This document shows positions 45,701 to 57,693 of a stretch of 64,000 nt of DNA, piece by piece. This stretch comes from Cryptomeria japonica. Taxonomy: Eukaryota > Streptophyta > Pinopsida > Cupressales > Cupressaceae. Each line of letters begins with the position of its first letter. Position 1 is the stretch's first letter. The notes beneath the pieces are model-generated. The model was given only the letters and a program-made list of their open reading frames with translations. It ran no database searches and was not told where the DNA came from. The stretch covers positions 568,993,152-569,057,151 of the forward strand of contig NC_081410.1 in assembly GCF_030272615.1 (NCBI RefSeq), written 5' to 3'. The position numbers and the translations under genes were made by a program.

Positions 45701-47121
45701 TATAATATTTTAATTATCTATTTATTAGCCGACATGCTTTTATTGTGAAATTTCTATTCCACATTTTTAGGATATCCTGTCTCACACCCCTATATTATTG
45801 TCTTGTGTTGTTAAACTATTTTGAGGTTATTGGGAACCAATGATATTTGTCAAACTATTACTTCTTCTAGTTTACCATGGTCAAACTATTACTTCTTCTA
45901 GTTTACCATGGTCAATTTTCCTGCTTCTTGTCGCCAAATTTTCATCAAAATAGTAACTCCATACATCTAATGAAGCACACTCATGTAGCCCATGTAGAGT
46001 AAACAATGTTGCACTTTGGAATCGTATAGTTTATAGCTTAATAATTGGAAGTCATTTTGGGTCATTTCTTTTTGGCTCAAAAGACCATCAAAATGATGTA
46101 CATCCTTAAAATTTCATTCAACTACTCTCGATGAAGAAACATAGATTGATGTATGCATTAACATCGACTTCAAAATATTTAAGTTTTATTACATCTCTTA
46201 AATAGGACATCTATTTCCTTTCTAATGCAATCTCACCAATATAGAACATAAAGACCTAGATGTTTTTAAATTTAACACAATGAAAGTAATTCTCAAAGCA
46301 TTGGACTCTTATTTATATCATGTAGTGAAATACCCTACAAGTTTTTTGTAAAGTTAGCTCTCTATTCATAATAACCAAACATTCATATTTGTAGATAATA
46401 ACTTTAATAATTGAATATTAATATTTGAACATTAATAATTTAATCATCCATCTCCCAATCAATGATCGTTGCTAAAACTAAAAATATCCTACCCTTGCAT
46501 CAAGGAATTATTCTGGATCTAAATTGTAAGTAATTTTATTAACTTAACTTTCATAAATTAAATATCTTTAATAATTAATTTTATTAAATTTCATTACTTT
46601 AATAAATTAACCTTCATAAATTAAATAACTCTTTCAAAATAAAATCATAAACTAACTTAAAGTCAACATTAGCATATTGTTATGGTTAAGTTGTGGTTTT
46701 GTTATTCTTGAATGTTTAAAGGCTATGAAATCCCCGCTTGTGACCTCATTGATTCATAATTAGATGAATTTATTTGCCAAAGGAAGAAATTCTAGATGAA
46801 AAGCTTTAAACAACCCAACACTTTAATTTGTTGGATGTTCTACATGCTGAATGTATTCATTCATACCATTTTAATCCATTCTCTAATATCTTTAATCAAA
46901 CCATTACAATCTATACTACTAAAAGATAAAGAAAATGCATAATATAACTAAAGATAAAGCAAATCTATAATATAACTAATTATATAATATAAAAAAATAA
47001 CTATATTTTACTATTATATTTGAGAATCCCGTGAACCTCCTATAAAAATACAAATGCTAGTTATACTTCCATAAATATGTATTCACGACTTATACAAGTA
47101 CTCTTTCACTATATGAGACTT
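45701..47121. other. AT-rich DNA, no gene seen
   Basis: Contains a perfect 31-bp tandem duplication (45849-45879, 45880-45910; GTCAAACTATTACTTCTTCT...). Otherwise no feature recognised. Confidence 0.5.
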
Positions 47122-47460
47122 ATTAGTTCCCGCCTGTAGGAAACTATAGTGGACGCAGTTGTTTTAAACAGTTATTAAACTTTTCCCTCTCAGCCAATCA
47201 GCTTGCTAGAAACTTTTGTATATTTCTCTTTTTGACTATGTATTATCAAGAAGTTGCTTTTTATTTAAGCGAATTTTTGCTGAAAGCTATTGTGGTAGTA
47301 CCTTATTTGCGTTGCAGATGGTTGTCAGCTACTTTTCCATATACCAAGACGAGAGAATGCATGCCTTCCAAGAACAGGGCTTGTAAAATTGGTCTTGGGA
47401 TGCTTGGGCCTGCAAAATTTCAGGTGTGCAAAAACTTCTGGGGATCATGGTAAGGTATAG
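47122..47460 (+). other. promoter-like segment, copy 1 of a dispersed pair
   Basis: TTAGTTCC-GCCTG-AGGAAACTATAG-GGA, a CCAAT-type CAGCCAATCAG, then GTTGCAG followed by a short open stretch with TACCAAGACGAGAGAATGCA. It is related to 51897-52290 (same order of words). It looks like the 5' end of an old gene present twice. Product unknown. Confidence 0.45.
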
Positions 47461-47644
47461 GTGGGACAAAAAGTCGACAATTATTTGGCGATTAGGGCTT
47501 GAATTCTTTTGCTTATTTCTGGAACGTGGAAGATGTTGGTAAAAATTGCAGTGTGTAGGTCCCGATGTGACTGGGTCAAAAACTCAACAAGCTACATCTC
47601 GATTCGAAACCTCTATAGCAGATATATCTACCAATGTTGCATCC

Positions 47645-47751
47645 TTTTGGCACAGGGAGGCAGTCGGGAGAGATAGGCATTCCTTCATGTTCCTGAAGTC
47701 CCCATTTTGGCACAGGCAGGCAGGCAATCAGGAGAGATAGGCATTCCTTCA
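47645..47751. repeat. about 60-bp tandem repeat
   Basis: TTTTGGCACAGG-AGGCAG...GGAGAGATAGGCATTCCTTCA occurs twice, starting at 47645 and 47705. Confidence 0.85.
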
Positions 47752-48120
47752 CTTGGTTCACATAATCCTTATTATATCTTTTGTAGAATCATCATATGTA
47801 TCCAATATTCCTTTTTACTTCAATAGTACTCCATTACTTTATTTTTCCTCAGTCCATGTAATATTCAAAGGATTGCTTGTGCAAACAATCTTTTGAACAC
47901 TCAATTACTCTCATTCATTATATGTTTGAACTCTGACATTACCCATAAAAAAATTCACCAATTCTGAAGCAGAAGGATGCATTTTTAGTTTTCATGTGCT
48001 AGCCACCTTATGGGCCGTTTGTATCTTATACTAGTTTTATGTGTATGTGGAGTTATAGGATCTAACTTCTTAGTGGCATTTCCCTGCGATGTTGTTGAAA
48101 TATTCAAGCTTAATTAGCTG

Positions 48121-48650
48121 ATGCGGTGTATTCTCCAGATAGTTTCTTCTGAAAATCTACGTAGTAATCCAAGTTTATCATTTGAGGGAAAATTAACAAA
48201 GCAGGAAATGCATATGGTGAGTACTTAAGACTAATATATGATTCAAAGTCTCAATGGTTTTGCTTTCAGAAGTTACAAAATAGTTCATATGAATATTGGT
48301 AGCATGGTATGAAATTGTAGTTCAACAAACAAAAGACAATCAGCTGGATTGAAAAGAAAAGTTGGAAAAATTACATCATCTCTCTTCGCAAGAACAATCC
48401 AAAATTTGTTTGAATAATGTTATTGAACCCGATTTGAATCATTTTCAACCTCAGAAACCACAGTTCTTTAGGCCCTCATGTTTGAAAGGGAATGAGTAGA
48501 CTCCTTTGGAGAAGCCCGAGACAGTGACTGAAAAACCTGATGGCTATCTGTCCATAAATCCTCATCTCCTTGGTGATGATGAGAGAGTAAATAGTTTTGG
48601 GCACAGATTGGGCAGTGCTAATGGTATTAAGACAACAGGTAGTGTTATTG
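48121..48650 (+). pseudogene. exon-like fragments of an unrecognised gene
   Basis: Stretch 1 (about 48142-48213) reads SSENLRSNPSLSFEGKLTKQ and ends at a good donor (ATG|GTGAGT). Stretch 2 (about 48355-48641) reads EKLEKLHHLSSQEQSKICL, then after a TAG CLKGNE*TPLEKPETVTEKPD and GDDERVNSFGHRLGSANGIK, ending at a possible donor (ACAG|GTAGTG). The second frame is interrupted by one stop. Composition suggests a coiled-coil or tail region (kinesin-like is a weak guess only). A further short basic reading follows a TTTTGCAG acceptor at 51358. Confidence 0.4.
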
Positions 48651-48700
48651 TGATTAATGTGTTTATCTTCTTTTACTTCATGTGTGTTGCAATCTGCTAG

Positions 48701-49668
48701 ATATCAACCAGCTAAACATAGATTTGTACATCTTGAATAAAAGTATGAACTTCTACAAACTCTAAATTCAGATTGCTTCAAGTATGGGATAAATGACCTA
48801 CCCTCACCATAAGTGACATTAGAGAAATGCCTAAAAACAATCAATATCAACTATTATGTAGGTCGCAATGCATTATGAAAGAAGATTGTTCCTAAAATAG
48901 CCCTTGGCCAAGATCAACAAAGAATTTATTATGTCTTTACTATCCAAAATTGCATAAGTAGTAAGTACCATGGTAGGCATGTAGCTAGTTCATCTTTGCT
49001 ACTTGTTTGCTTCTATACTATGTTGGGTAAATGCTGAAATAGAGAGGAACAGAGGTCCCTTCAACATCTCCACCTACAATTACCACATTATAAGTAGTAA
49101 CCAAGTTTCTACTTTGTATGAAATTTGTTCTATAATTGAGGTGAACATTCAAGTAGAATTTTGATGGAAGTCCCATAGTATAAGAATGCACTGTAGATTT
49201 TCAAAATTTACATGGATTGAATGTAGACTGCAACTGTAGGTTTTGTTTCAGTCATTTTTTTACTGGGTTAGAATGACAGTTGTATGCTTTAAAAGTATTG
49301 AATATCTTGACTTGTATTGAAATATTATCTAGATAAATTAAAAATAGACTATACAACTTGTAGATAGACCATAATTAATATTCCACTAGATTTTTGCACC
49401 TATAATTATTATGTTTGGCTATCTAGCAGGGTTAAAAATCAAGTAGAATTCTAATGACAGTTTCCTTCTAAAAAAGCTAATGTATATAGTTATTGTCGAA
49501 ATCATTTCGGTTGTTTATTTGATAAAATGTCCAATTGAGATCTTAATAAAATTATTACATAGCTTGTAGAAAAGCTATATTCAAAATTATGTCTGTGCTT
49601 GGAAAAGTACTTGTGCTTGATGGGGTGGTTCAGTTGTCTAAAAAATATGAATGTGCCTACCAAGATAT
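48701..49668. other. intergenic DNA, no gene seen
   Basis: AT-rich; no frame above 60 codons and no repeat structure noticed. Confidence 0.5.
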
Positions 49669-51250
49669 TGTTAGGGTTTCAAGCAGATTCGAAGCAAATA
49701 TGAACTAACAATTATATGTAGATTTAAATACAAAAGATAAAGAAATAAAATAGGACACAGATAACAGAGAGATTTAACATGGTTCACCTAGAATGGGTTA
49801 CGTCCACCATACACAACTGTCCAATCTTTCTTATTATTTAGCAAAGCTAGTACATCAACATCACTATGCCTTAAGTATCCCAGCCACTTATAACATGCAT
49901 TTTTAGGGCAACAAACAAAGTCGGCCTTTTTTAGAGTTTTATTACAATGTCGGTTTTCATAAACAAAAACAGCAAAAAATTTTTTCAACAATCTCCCACT
50001 TGGAGATTGATCAAGCTCCACACCGAACAGATATGATAGCACATCTTCCTCTTTGTTCTATTCCATCTCCAAAATAGTTTATTATATATCATTAGTCATA
50101 ATAGTTTTTTCTATTTTCATTTTAATATCATAGTTAATGTTAGACAAAGTATGGAAACATGAACTTGTAAGCCAAATAATGTGGAGCTTTGCCTTGGTCC
50201 TATGTCATACGATTTTTCTTAGTGACTGGGCATTCTTTACCATCATCATAATTTCTCTTCTAATTGCTAATGTAAAAATTCACTAAGATTACTTTAAATC
50301 CATATGCTTATGTTGGTACATATTCCCCTTCATTTTTTAGAATGTTACTAAAAGTGTGCTTTCCAGCACAAGTGCCATGTGTTTTAAGAACACAACTCAT
50401 CAATTTGTAATAGCATTTCTAACACAATAGTAATGATATTGTTTGAAAACTGAACATATTTTGTATGATTTTGGAGAATATTACTGACAAGTGACAAATG
50501 AAACCTTTTATGTATATTTATTATAATAATCACTTCATAGACTTCTAGATTGGAGTAATGTCGAGGAGAATTCATTCAAATTATCTGCAATGCATTTCAA
50601 AATATGTAGCTAATCTGTTTTTTGTTAATGTTAAATTATTTTTCCACTGATGTGTTATACATTAGACTAGTCATATATGTATGGTAATATCATGAAGATT
50701 GACCATCATGATTTAGCCACTATATGCATTATGGTCCTGTCACAATCCTGATATCACTACACTTCCATGCTATGGACTATCCCTCCTTGGTTTTTTACAG
50801 TACCCTTCGTCTAATCTTATTAGGTTAGTCACTTTGTATTACCATCATCTTATTAAGTCTGTCACCTTGTATTATCACCAGTTAGTCTCTGCATTACCCA
50901 TAGTGAGACAATTGTCCATTGGACTGTTTGATCAAGAAAAAATCCAACCACATGAAGTATTGTCACCTTACAATACTCTCATATCTTTTCAATCCATAAC
51001 AACCACATGCCTCCTTAACAATCTCTATGCATCTATTACTATATTGACAGTCCTTGTTTTCAAAAGTGCCTTTTTCTTCTTGACTAACTCCATTGAATTA
51101 ATGTAATCTAACACCCATAATTTTCTATTTAGCCCAGAGCCCAATCAACTCTTTGAACTCTTCTCAAGAAAGCTTGAAAAATATATCCACTATTTTCCTA
51201 CAAAAAAATTGCACATTATATGTCTTCCCTAGTAACTTGTAATCTATCAT
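49669..51250 (-). mobile_element. minus-strand copia-type remnant: 3' LTR and part of interior
   Basis: LTR 49669-49990 (TGTTAGGGTTTC...TTTCAACA, 322 bp) is followed on its right by ATCTCCCACTTGGAGATTGA, the reverse complement of a copia polypurine tract. The element therefore runs leftward and its interior lies to the right. About 1.2 kb of interior-like DNA follows without a usable frame. No second LTR seen. Left-end words (GGTTCACC...GGGTTACGTCCACC) are related to those of the solo LTR at 58250. Confidence 0.6.
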
Positions 51251-51896
51251 GATTTTGATTACCTTTACTATTGTTGAAAATGATAAGCTTTTGTACATTC
51301 TCATGTCATGGAAGTCGAATAACTGATTTCTAATCTTCATATTGTTAATTTTGCAGCAAGTCTAGAATACAAAAGCTGAGAACAACTAGCAAGTCCAGAT
51401 AAAAGCTCAAAACACCAAGAAAGCCTACTGAATCAAAAATGAAACAATACAATTGATTACCGCTGTACTATTTTTGCAAGTTTTGTTTTGAAAATGCATA
51501 GCATGGTTAATAATCATTTGACAAACATATATCAATATATATCTCCTCCTTCCACTTTGTATTCTTGTGTTAATGTTAAATCAGTTGACAATATGATCAT
51601 AAAATAATGCAAGCAGACACACACACAAAAATATATATATATATATACTTTCTTCCACTTTGTATTGCAGTGTTCTATATACTTATTAGATGGATATTGC
51701 ATATAATAATATATCTCTTCTTTCCCAATGACTTTGATAGTTGCATTTATAATTATCTAAAATTATCTAAATCTGCTTTTGATTAAATCAAAATAATAAT
51801 AATAATAGATTTCATCTTGTTACTGCTTTGCAAAACATCCAATCACATTTCCTCCCTACCAGTGCTTGGCAGGAACTACGTTGCTTGCAGCTCTTG

Positions 51897-52290
51897 TTAG
51901 TTCCTTCCTGCAGGAAACTATAGCGGAGGAGTTGAAATTAACTAGTGATTAAACTAAGCTGCAACAACCAATCAGGAACAATCTTTTCTAAATATTTCCT
52001 TTCCATATGCTATTTCTATTAGTGAAGTTGCATATTTTTTATGAGCATTTTAAATAGAAAATGTTTTGGCCGCCCATGATTGGCATTGCAGAGGAGTGAC
52101 AGTTTTCCAGAGATGTTCACAGTTTTCTATACGAGAGAACGCACGACTACCAAAGGGAGGGTGAGAAAATAGAAGTCTTGGGGTATTCATTTCTGGACAT
52201 GGCATTGCATATTGTGCCATCGCTGATGCTGCCCCAGACCCTATTGCCATTATTGTCCACCTCTCTCTACATTGCATTCAAAACCACTTA
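51897..52290 (+). other. promoter-like segment, copy 2 of a dispersed pair
   Basis: Related to 47122-47460: TTAGTTCCTTCCTGCAGGAA, ACCAATCAGGA (CCAAT box), AAATATTTC, then ATTGCAG and TATACGAGAGAACGCACG. Product unknown. Confidence 0.45.
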
Positions 52291-54320
52291 TATTTTTCTG
52301 GTACAAAAATATTTTTTGCATGTACCGTGCAAACAGTCCACGTAACTTGACAGGTCTAGCATGCTTTGCTTCTTCCATGTCACCTCCTCATATGGACAAC
52401 TAACCTTTTGTCAAAATCCATTTCTCATAAATGTGATTTGCTTAGGCAAATAAACTGTTTGTTCTATAGGTTTCTGAAGTTTAGTTCATTTTACTAGATC
52501 CTGTCAACGGACACAATGTTGAACTAATTGTCATGTTAGGGTTTGTGAAGAAATTGTTCCTGGACGGTTTACAAACATTTTCAGCGTATACATCAAAAAA
52601 ATGCAGCTACCTATGTCTAAATCTTTTCTGCATAATCTCTTTTATGTTTTGGATTCCTATATGTATTTACCCTATCTTGTATCTATGGTGGTGTTGTTTA
52701 GGGTTAATAGTCATCATAACAGACACTAGAATTATATGGCCGAGAAGGAGATGGATGGAAGACAGTCTCTGCAACTTTGTATAGAGGCTCTGATGCCCTC
52801 GGTAGCATGGGTAAAAAGCATGAATGGCTTTGTTTTTTTCTCATATTTAGTGTTTTGTTTGCCTGGTTTGCACATTTAGGGTTTAACTCGTGCCACATTA
52901 TTGATTGAAGAAATAGGAGGAGAAGAATCAAAGTGACTGCTATGAGAATTTTGGGCCTACTGAACAAGCCACACATTAGGTATTTATGTTTTTGTATTAT
53001 TTGGGTTTTTGCAAATCAAGGGTTTAAGGATTTATTCGCATACATTTTCGGTAAACCACACACCAGCTAGGAAGTTTTATGGTATTTTTTGTTGTTAATT
53101 ACTCTACATGAAGAAAATAATGATATGGGCAATTTTCGCTATAGCTAATGGGTTTTGACGTTTTTGCTCAATGAAATTCTTACTGTTACTGGTAATGGCA
53201 CACACGATACACCGGGAATCACAAATAGGGCTTTCCATGCACATTGAATCTTTTTTACCATTAATACTTTTTGAAGAAACTATTATAGACTAGAGTAAAA
53301 TTGTATAACGTGAGTTAAGCATTACATACTTGGCAAGACAATTTCTTTGGTGGCTTGGTTATGAGATCTGTGGTCATATGTAGTAACCTGGCTACGTAAA
53401 AGATGCATAAAGTAAGTATAATAACCGCAACTGCATCATTTTAGACTTGTAGGTCTTTAAACTGATTCATTTCTCTATACAGGGCAATGACCCTAACTAT
53501 TCCTGTTTTTACATTAGTATCAGGCCTAGTGTCAAATATTAAAGAGTGAATTAGAGTTGTATGACAACCATGAAGAGATATATTCCTTTTTGTTGGCCAT
53601 AATGAAGTAACAACAGTACCCATGACCTTATTCACCATCTCCCAAAAAGTTTAGCTTCCTGCATGTGCCTACAACAATACATGGATTAAATTAGAACACA
53701 TGATTCTAATTCAAGAATGTAAAGTAAAGTACGCCTAGAACTAGTAGCCAAATGTAGAAATGCATTTTCATGAAGTCCTAATTTAATCATGAAAATTAAT
53801 GTAATCCAAGACGATGCAAAAGAAAAAGAAATGGGAATTAGGAAATGAAGAGCACGATAGTTGATTCACCTAAGAAACACAATCACATAAGATTTCACCA
53901 CTATAGTAATACTTGATTAATTTGATTAAGAAATCTCTATTTAGATACGTGGTTTTGTCAGATTAATATTACCTAGAACAACATGAGAAGGCAACATAGT
54001 GTATTTAATGTGCTAGTCATCTACATTAGATTGGTCTGCATATAACAGTAATACCAATGGTTGTGTCTTAACCAAGACTATTTGTATTCCAAATAAATTT
54101 CCTTCTGTTGGGGCAGGCCATTGATTTTGAGAAAGGTTTACTTTGTATTAAGCAAGTATTGTACTGAAAAATACCAATGCAATAAAATCATTTTTAAATA
54201 TATCATCCACATACTATTCATGATCACTACAATATCCTTCTAATCCCTAAATTTTAGTTGTGTGTATTATTGTTTGTAGCTAATTGTCCATCACTCTTCA
54301 CCACAATATAAGTAGGGTCT
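52291..54320. other. intergenic DNA, no gene recognised
   Basis: Short frames at 52533-52784 and 53441-53638 have no recognisable domain and no paralog in the window. Confidence 0.45.
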
Positions 54321-54480
54321 CCCTGTTGAAACATAATCATCATCATTTGCCATTCAAAACAAGAAAGGAAACCCTCTTATTAGCTTCAGTTTGGAATCAG
54401 TCCCTGTTGAAACATAATCATCTTCATTTGCCATTCAAACAAGAAAGGAAACCCTCTTATTAGCTTCAGTTTGGAATCAG
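54321..54480. repeat. about 80-bp tandem duplication
   Basis: CCCTGTTGAAACATAATCAT...TTTGGAATCAG is repeated at 54321-54401 and 54402-54480 with two small differences, so it is young. Confidence 0.9.
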
Positions 54481-54834
54481 AATGTGACATTTTAAAGCAA
54501 TTTTAGGACAAAATTTGCCTATATTTATTTACCAAAGAGGTGGCCAAGCAATTTCATTACTTGTACAACCAAACAAGGGAATTCTTTTTTTTTTTAACAA
54601 AAATAGGGCAAAAACATTCACCTTTAATCCTTGTGCTAGTGTTCTGGCAGCAAGAGTTCTATAATTCTTTGCTTATAAGATGGACACGAGCCAATAGAAA
54701 AAATAGACAAATAGATTCTTGGTACTGTGCATAAGTGCATAAAGACATTTTTTTTGGTTGTTTTGAAAATCAGTTAACTCCAGCGAGCAAAATAAAGAGC
54801 ACAATGTCATGCATTTGCCTGCATAGGACGTTAA

Positions 54835-56030
54835 ATGAAATACCTAAATTGTGTTTCTTCTCATTTGTGCTGTGGCTCCCATGGTTTACAACAACTTCTA
54901 TCAGGATATAGATGTGTTCTGGGGTGAAGATCATGTCTACATACTCAACAATGGCCAGGACTTACAGCTTACTCTCGATTAACCTTCTGGTATAATTCGG
55001 TTCAGTTTAAATAGCATATTTTAAGTTTTGATTTGTTTAAATGGTTCATTTGAACTCATAGATGTTTAGTCAATAAGATCTATTTATTAATGTGAGTTAA
55101 TAAGATAAATCATTTGATAAATGATTTCTGGATTTGATTGTGTGTCAGTTTTTTGAATATCAACGTTTGGGATCACACTCCATGATGCATAATCCTGATG
55201 ATGGATTACTGAGTGTGATCCAAAACGTTGATGTTCAAAAAACTGACACACAATCAAATCCAGAAGTTGTTTGCCATTATCATGGATTATAGAATTTTTT
55301 AAAAATTGATAAATCATTTGCACAAATCAAAATTTAAAATGTGTTGTTAAACCCACCATATATTTTGTACGGTTTAACTCAATGCATCACTATATATGTT
55401 AATATGTTTACGATTTCTATGATTTGTCTTACCACTATAGACCTTAATATGTTTATGATTTCAATGGTTTTTCTTGTGAATAGGTTCGGGAATCCAGTCA
55501 AAGCAGGAGTTTCTGTTTGGGAAATTTGATATGCGTATGAAGTTAGCAAGTGGAGATTCTACAGGCACAGTTACTACATTTTATGTAAGTATTATTTTGT
55601 CTCAAATAACATATTTTAAGCTTTTGATCTGTTTACATATAATTTATCTTAAATCATATTAATGTCTTCAAAAGAATCTTCTTAGTAATATGATTTTATC
55701 TTAAATCAAAACTTAAAGTATATTGTTTAAACCTGACTTCATTTCCATACTAATAATTATTGTATAATTTTAAAAATGATTTCATGAATTTCATTTGAAT
55801 TCACAATATACTTTAAAAACTGACTTAATTACACTCAACAATCCATCATTAAAAAAAGAAAAAAAGAAAGAAAATCAAGACCTAAAAAATTTCTCCCCTC
55901 AAATCCAAAAAGAGAAAAGGATCCTTATTAATAGATTCATAACACAAATATATGTATCATATATGATTAGCTTACAGGATTAATTTTGCAGTTCCATTCC
56001 GGATGAGACGAGCAGTAACTTCGCTGGTTC
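54835..56030 (+). pseudogene. truncated xyloglucan endotransglucosylase/hydrolase (XTH) gene
   Basis: XTHs (GH16) cut and rejoin xyloglucan in the cell wall. Exon 1 (54835-54989): ATG, a hydrophobic signal-like stretch that needs one frameshift (LLICAVA), then NNFYQDIDVFWGEDHVYILN and a TAA where Lys or Gln is expected, ending ...PSG. Intron 1 (54990-55483, GTATAA...AATAG) carries a foldback element. Exon 2 (55484-55584): [20 protein letters not shown]...GTVTTFY, with a perfect donor (GTAAGT). Exon 3 starts at 55992 after TTTTGCAG; a decayed GACGAG...CTTCG...TTCC stands where the catalytic DEIDFEFLGN codes. It is cut off at about 56030, where P450 flank begins. The family is about 280-300 residues; about 90 remain. 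Confidence 0.85.
55104..55320. mobile_element. foldback element copy 2 with 13-bp target duplication
   Basis: Element 55117-55307 (191 bp) is flanked by GATAAATCATTTG at 55104-55116 and 55308-55320. The arms (about 55126-55187 and 55198-55266) pair through CTGGATTTGATTGTGTGTCA and its complement. It shares GTGTGATCC-AAA-GTTGATG with copy 1 at 24428. It sits in XTH intron 1. Confidence 0.85.
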
Positions 56031-56088
56031 CATGCTACCACCTTAGATTTAACTCTAAAACCATATGCAATATATGTGGGGAGCGCCC

Positions 56089-57685
56089 TTAGTATATGGG
56101 ATGTGGGAGACGTGGCGTCGGGATTGCTCTCAAGTCTGCAGCCTTCTTTAATGTAATTCCAAAATCATCGCTCATGTCCATCTGCTCACAGCTCATCCCA
56201 TCCGGAAGTTTCCACTCAAATGAGTGAATTAAAGAAGCCAAAACGAAATGAACAATACAACTTGCCAATGGAAGCCCCGGACACATTCTTCGTCCCGCTC
56301 CGAATGGAATCAGCTCGAAGTCTTGTCCCCTGTAATCTATCTTGCTATTCTCACCCTCTAAAAACCTTTCGGGCGTAAATTCCAAAGGATTCTTCCAAAT
56401 TGCAGGGTCCCTTCCCATAGCCCACACGTTCACCATCACCTGGGTGTCCTTGGGTATAACAAATCCTCCAATCTCGCAGCTGCTTGTGGCTTTGTGGGGG
56501 AGAAGCAGAGGACCCGTCGTGCGCAATCGGAGTACTTCTTTCACGGCTGCATGGAGATACGGAAGACGATCCAAGTCAGTTCCACTTTCCGGTTGCAACC
56601 AACTACTTCATCCAGTTCTTGACGGGCTCGGTTTAATTTCTGTGGATTGCGAATCAATTCTGCCATGGCCCATTCTATTGTTGTAGTGGTCGTCTCAGTA
56701 CCTGCAATAAACAATTCCTGAAACCATAGAGCACAATCAGAGGTCTGGAAAATAGCAGAGATATATTTATATACCCTAATTAATTTGCTTTTAATCTTTT
56801 CAGTACTCGTAGCTATTAATGCTCGAACACAAGAAGAGTGAAATCTTCAGTTCTGGAATCCAGCAGAACATCGAGAAAATCCTTGTCCGAGTCCTTACGC
56901 TGAACGCTTTGGCTGAGCCTTTTCTATATGAATGTATCAGAGAAGTCATACAATTCCTTGAAAAGCCTGTCCATCTCACGGGACACTCGCTGGGGGTCGA
57001 GGAATCGGAGAAACGGGAAAAAGTCCACCAAATTGGGCTTTCTGGCGACCACCATCAATTCACAGATGGTATCTTTGAGCCCCGCAGAAGCTGGATTGTG
57101 AGGATCAAAGACACTTGTGCTGAAAATCATGTTGCCTAACAAATTCAGAGACGTGCAGAACACCGTATGAGCGATATTCACAACCTTTCCTTTGTCCTCG
57201 AAAATGAGTCGAATGGTGCTAAATACTTGATCTCTTCTGAGATGTTGCAGAGCTTCGAGTCTTTTGGGGCTGAAGAGCTCAACAGTTGAAATGGGACGGA
57301 GATGGCGCCAGTAAGGACCGTAATCAGCGCAAATTAGGGAGGACTTGTCATGTGAAAGAGATTTGTGTGCCTCTGTCACCATCCGCCCCGCCAAGATGTT
57401 GTCGTGCGTTTTAAAGACCTCCTTGGCCATGGCAGGAGAGGAGACCACCACTACTGTTCTCATGCCCAGACGGAGAGTCATCAGTGGACCGTATTTCAGA
57501 GAGAGGGCATAGAGAGACTCGTGAGGCTTATTCCTCAGCTGAAGCAGATTTCCCAGTATAGGCCAACCACTAGGCCCAGGGGGCAGAGAAAGACTCCGCT
57601 CTCTTCTCCATAGAAAGAAGAAGAACAATATCAGTAAAGCAGCAGTAAGAAGCATAGAATACCAAGAAAACAGTGGAATATCCAT
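56089..57685 (-). pseudogene. cytochrome P450 copy 3, CYP71 clan (CYP76-like), full length but dead
   Basis: Exon 1 56811-57685, intron 56718-56810, exon 2 56089-56717. N-terminal anchor (WYSMLLTAALLILFFFFLW), LPPGPSGWPILGN hinge, I-helix AGTETT region, KEVLRLR, PERF, haem loop PFGAGRRMCPG and end PTPRLPHPIY are all present, about 500 codons as in the family. Lesions: TAG at 56924-56926 after SDTFI (copy 2 has CAG); one-base deletion near 56830; splice donor GT changed to AC (copy 2 GTTAGTAC, here ACGAGTAC); four-base deletion near 56578 in exon 2; and no 5' UTR (see the TATA entry). It was probably an ER-bound monooxygenase of specialised metabolism; substrate not inferable. Confidence 0.92.
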
Positions 57686-57693
57686 ATTTTATA
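57686..57693 (-). promoter_or_regulatory. TATA box of P450 copy 3, abutting the start codon
   Basis: TATAAAAT on the minus strand directly touches the ATG (57683-57685). In copy 2 the gap is 21 bp and in copy 1 it is 59 bp. Transcription from this TATA would start inside the coding region. Confidence 0.7.
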
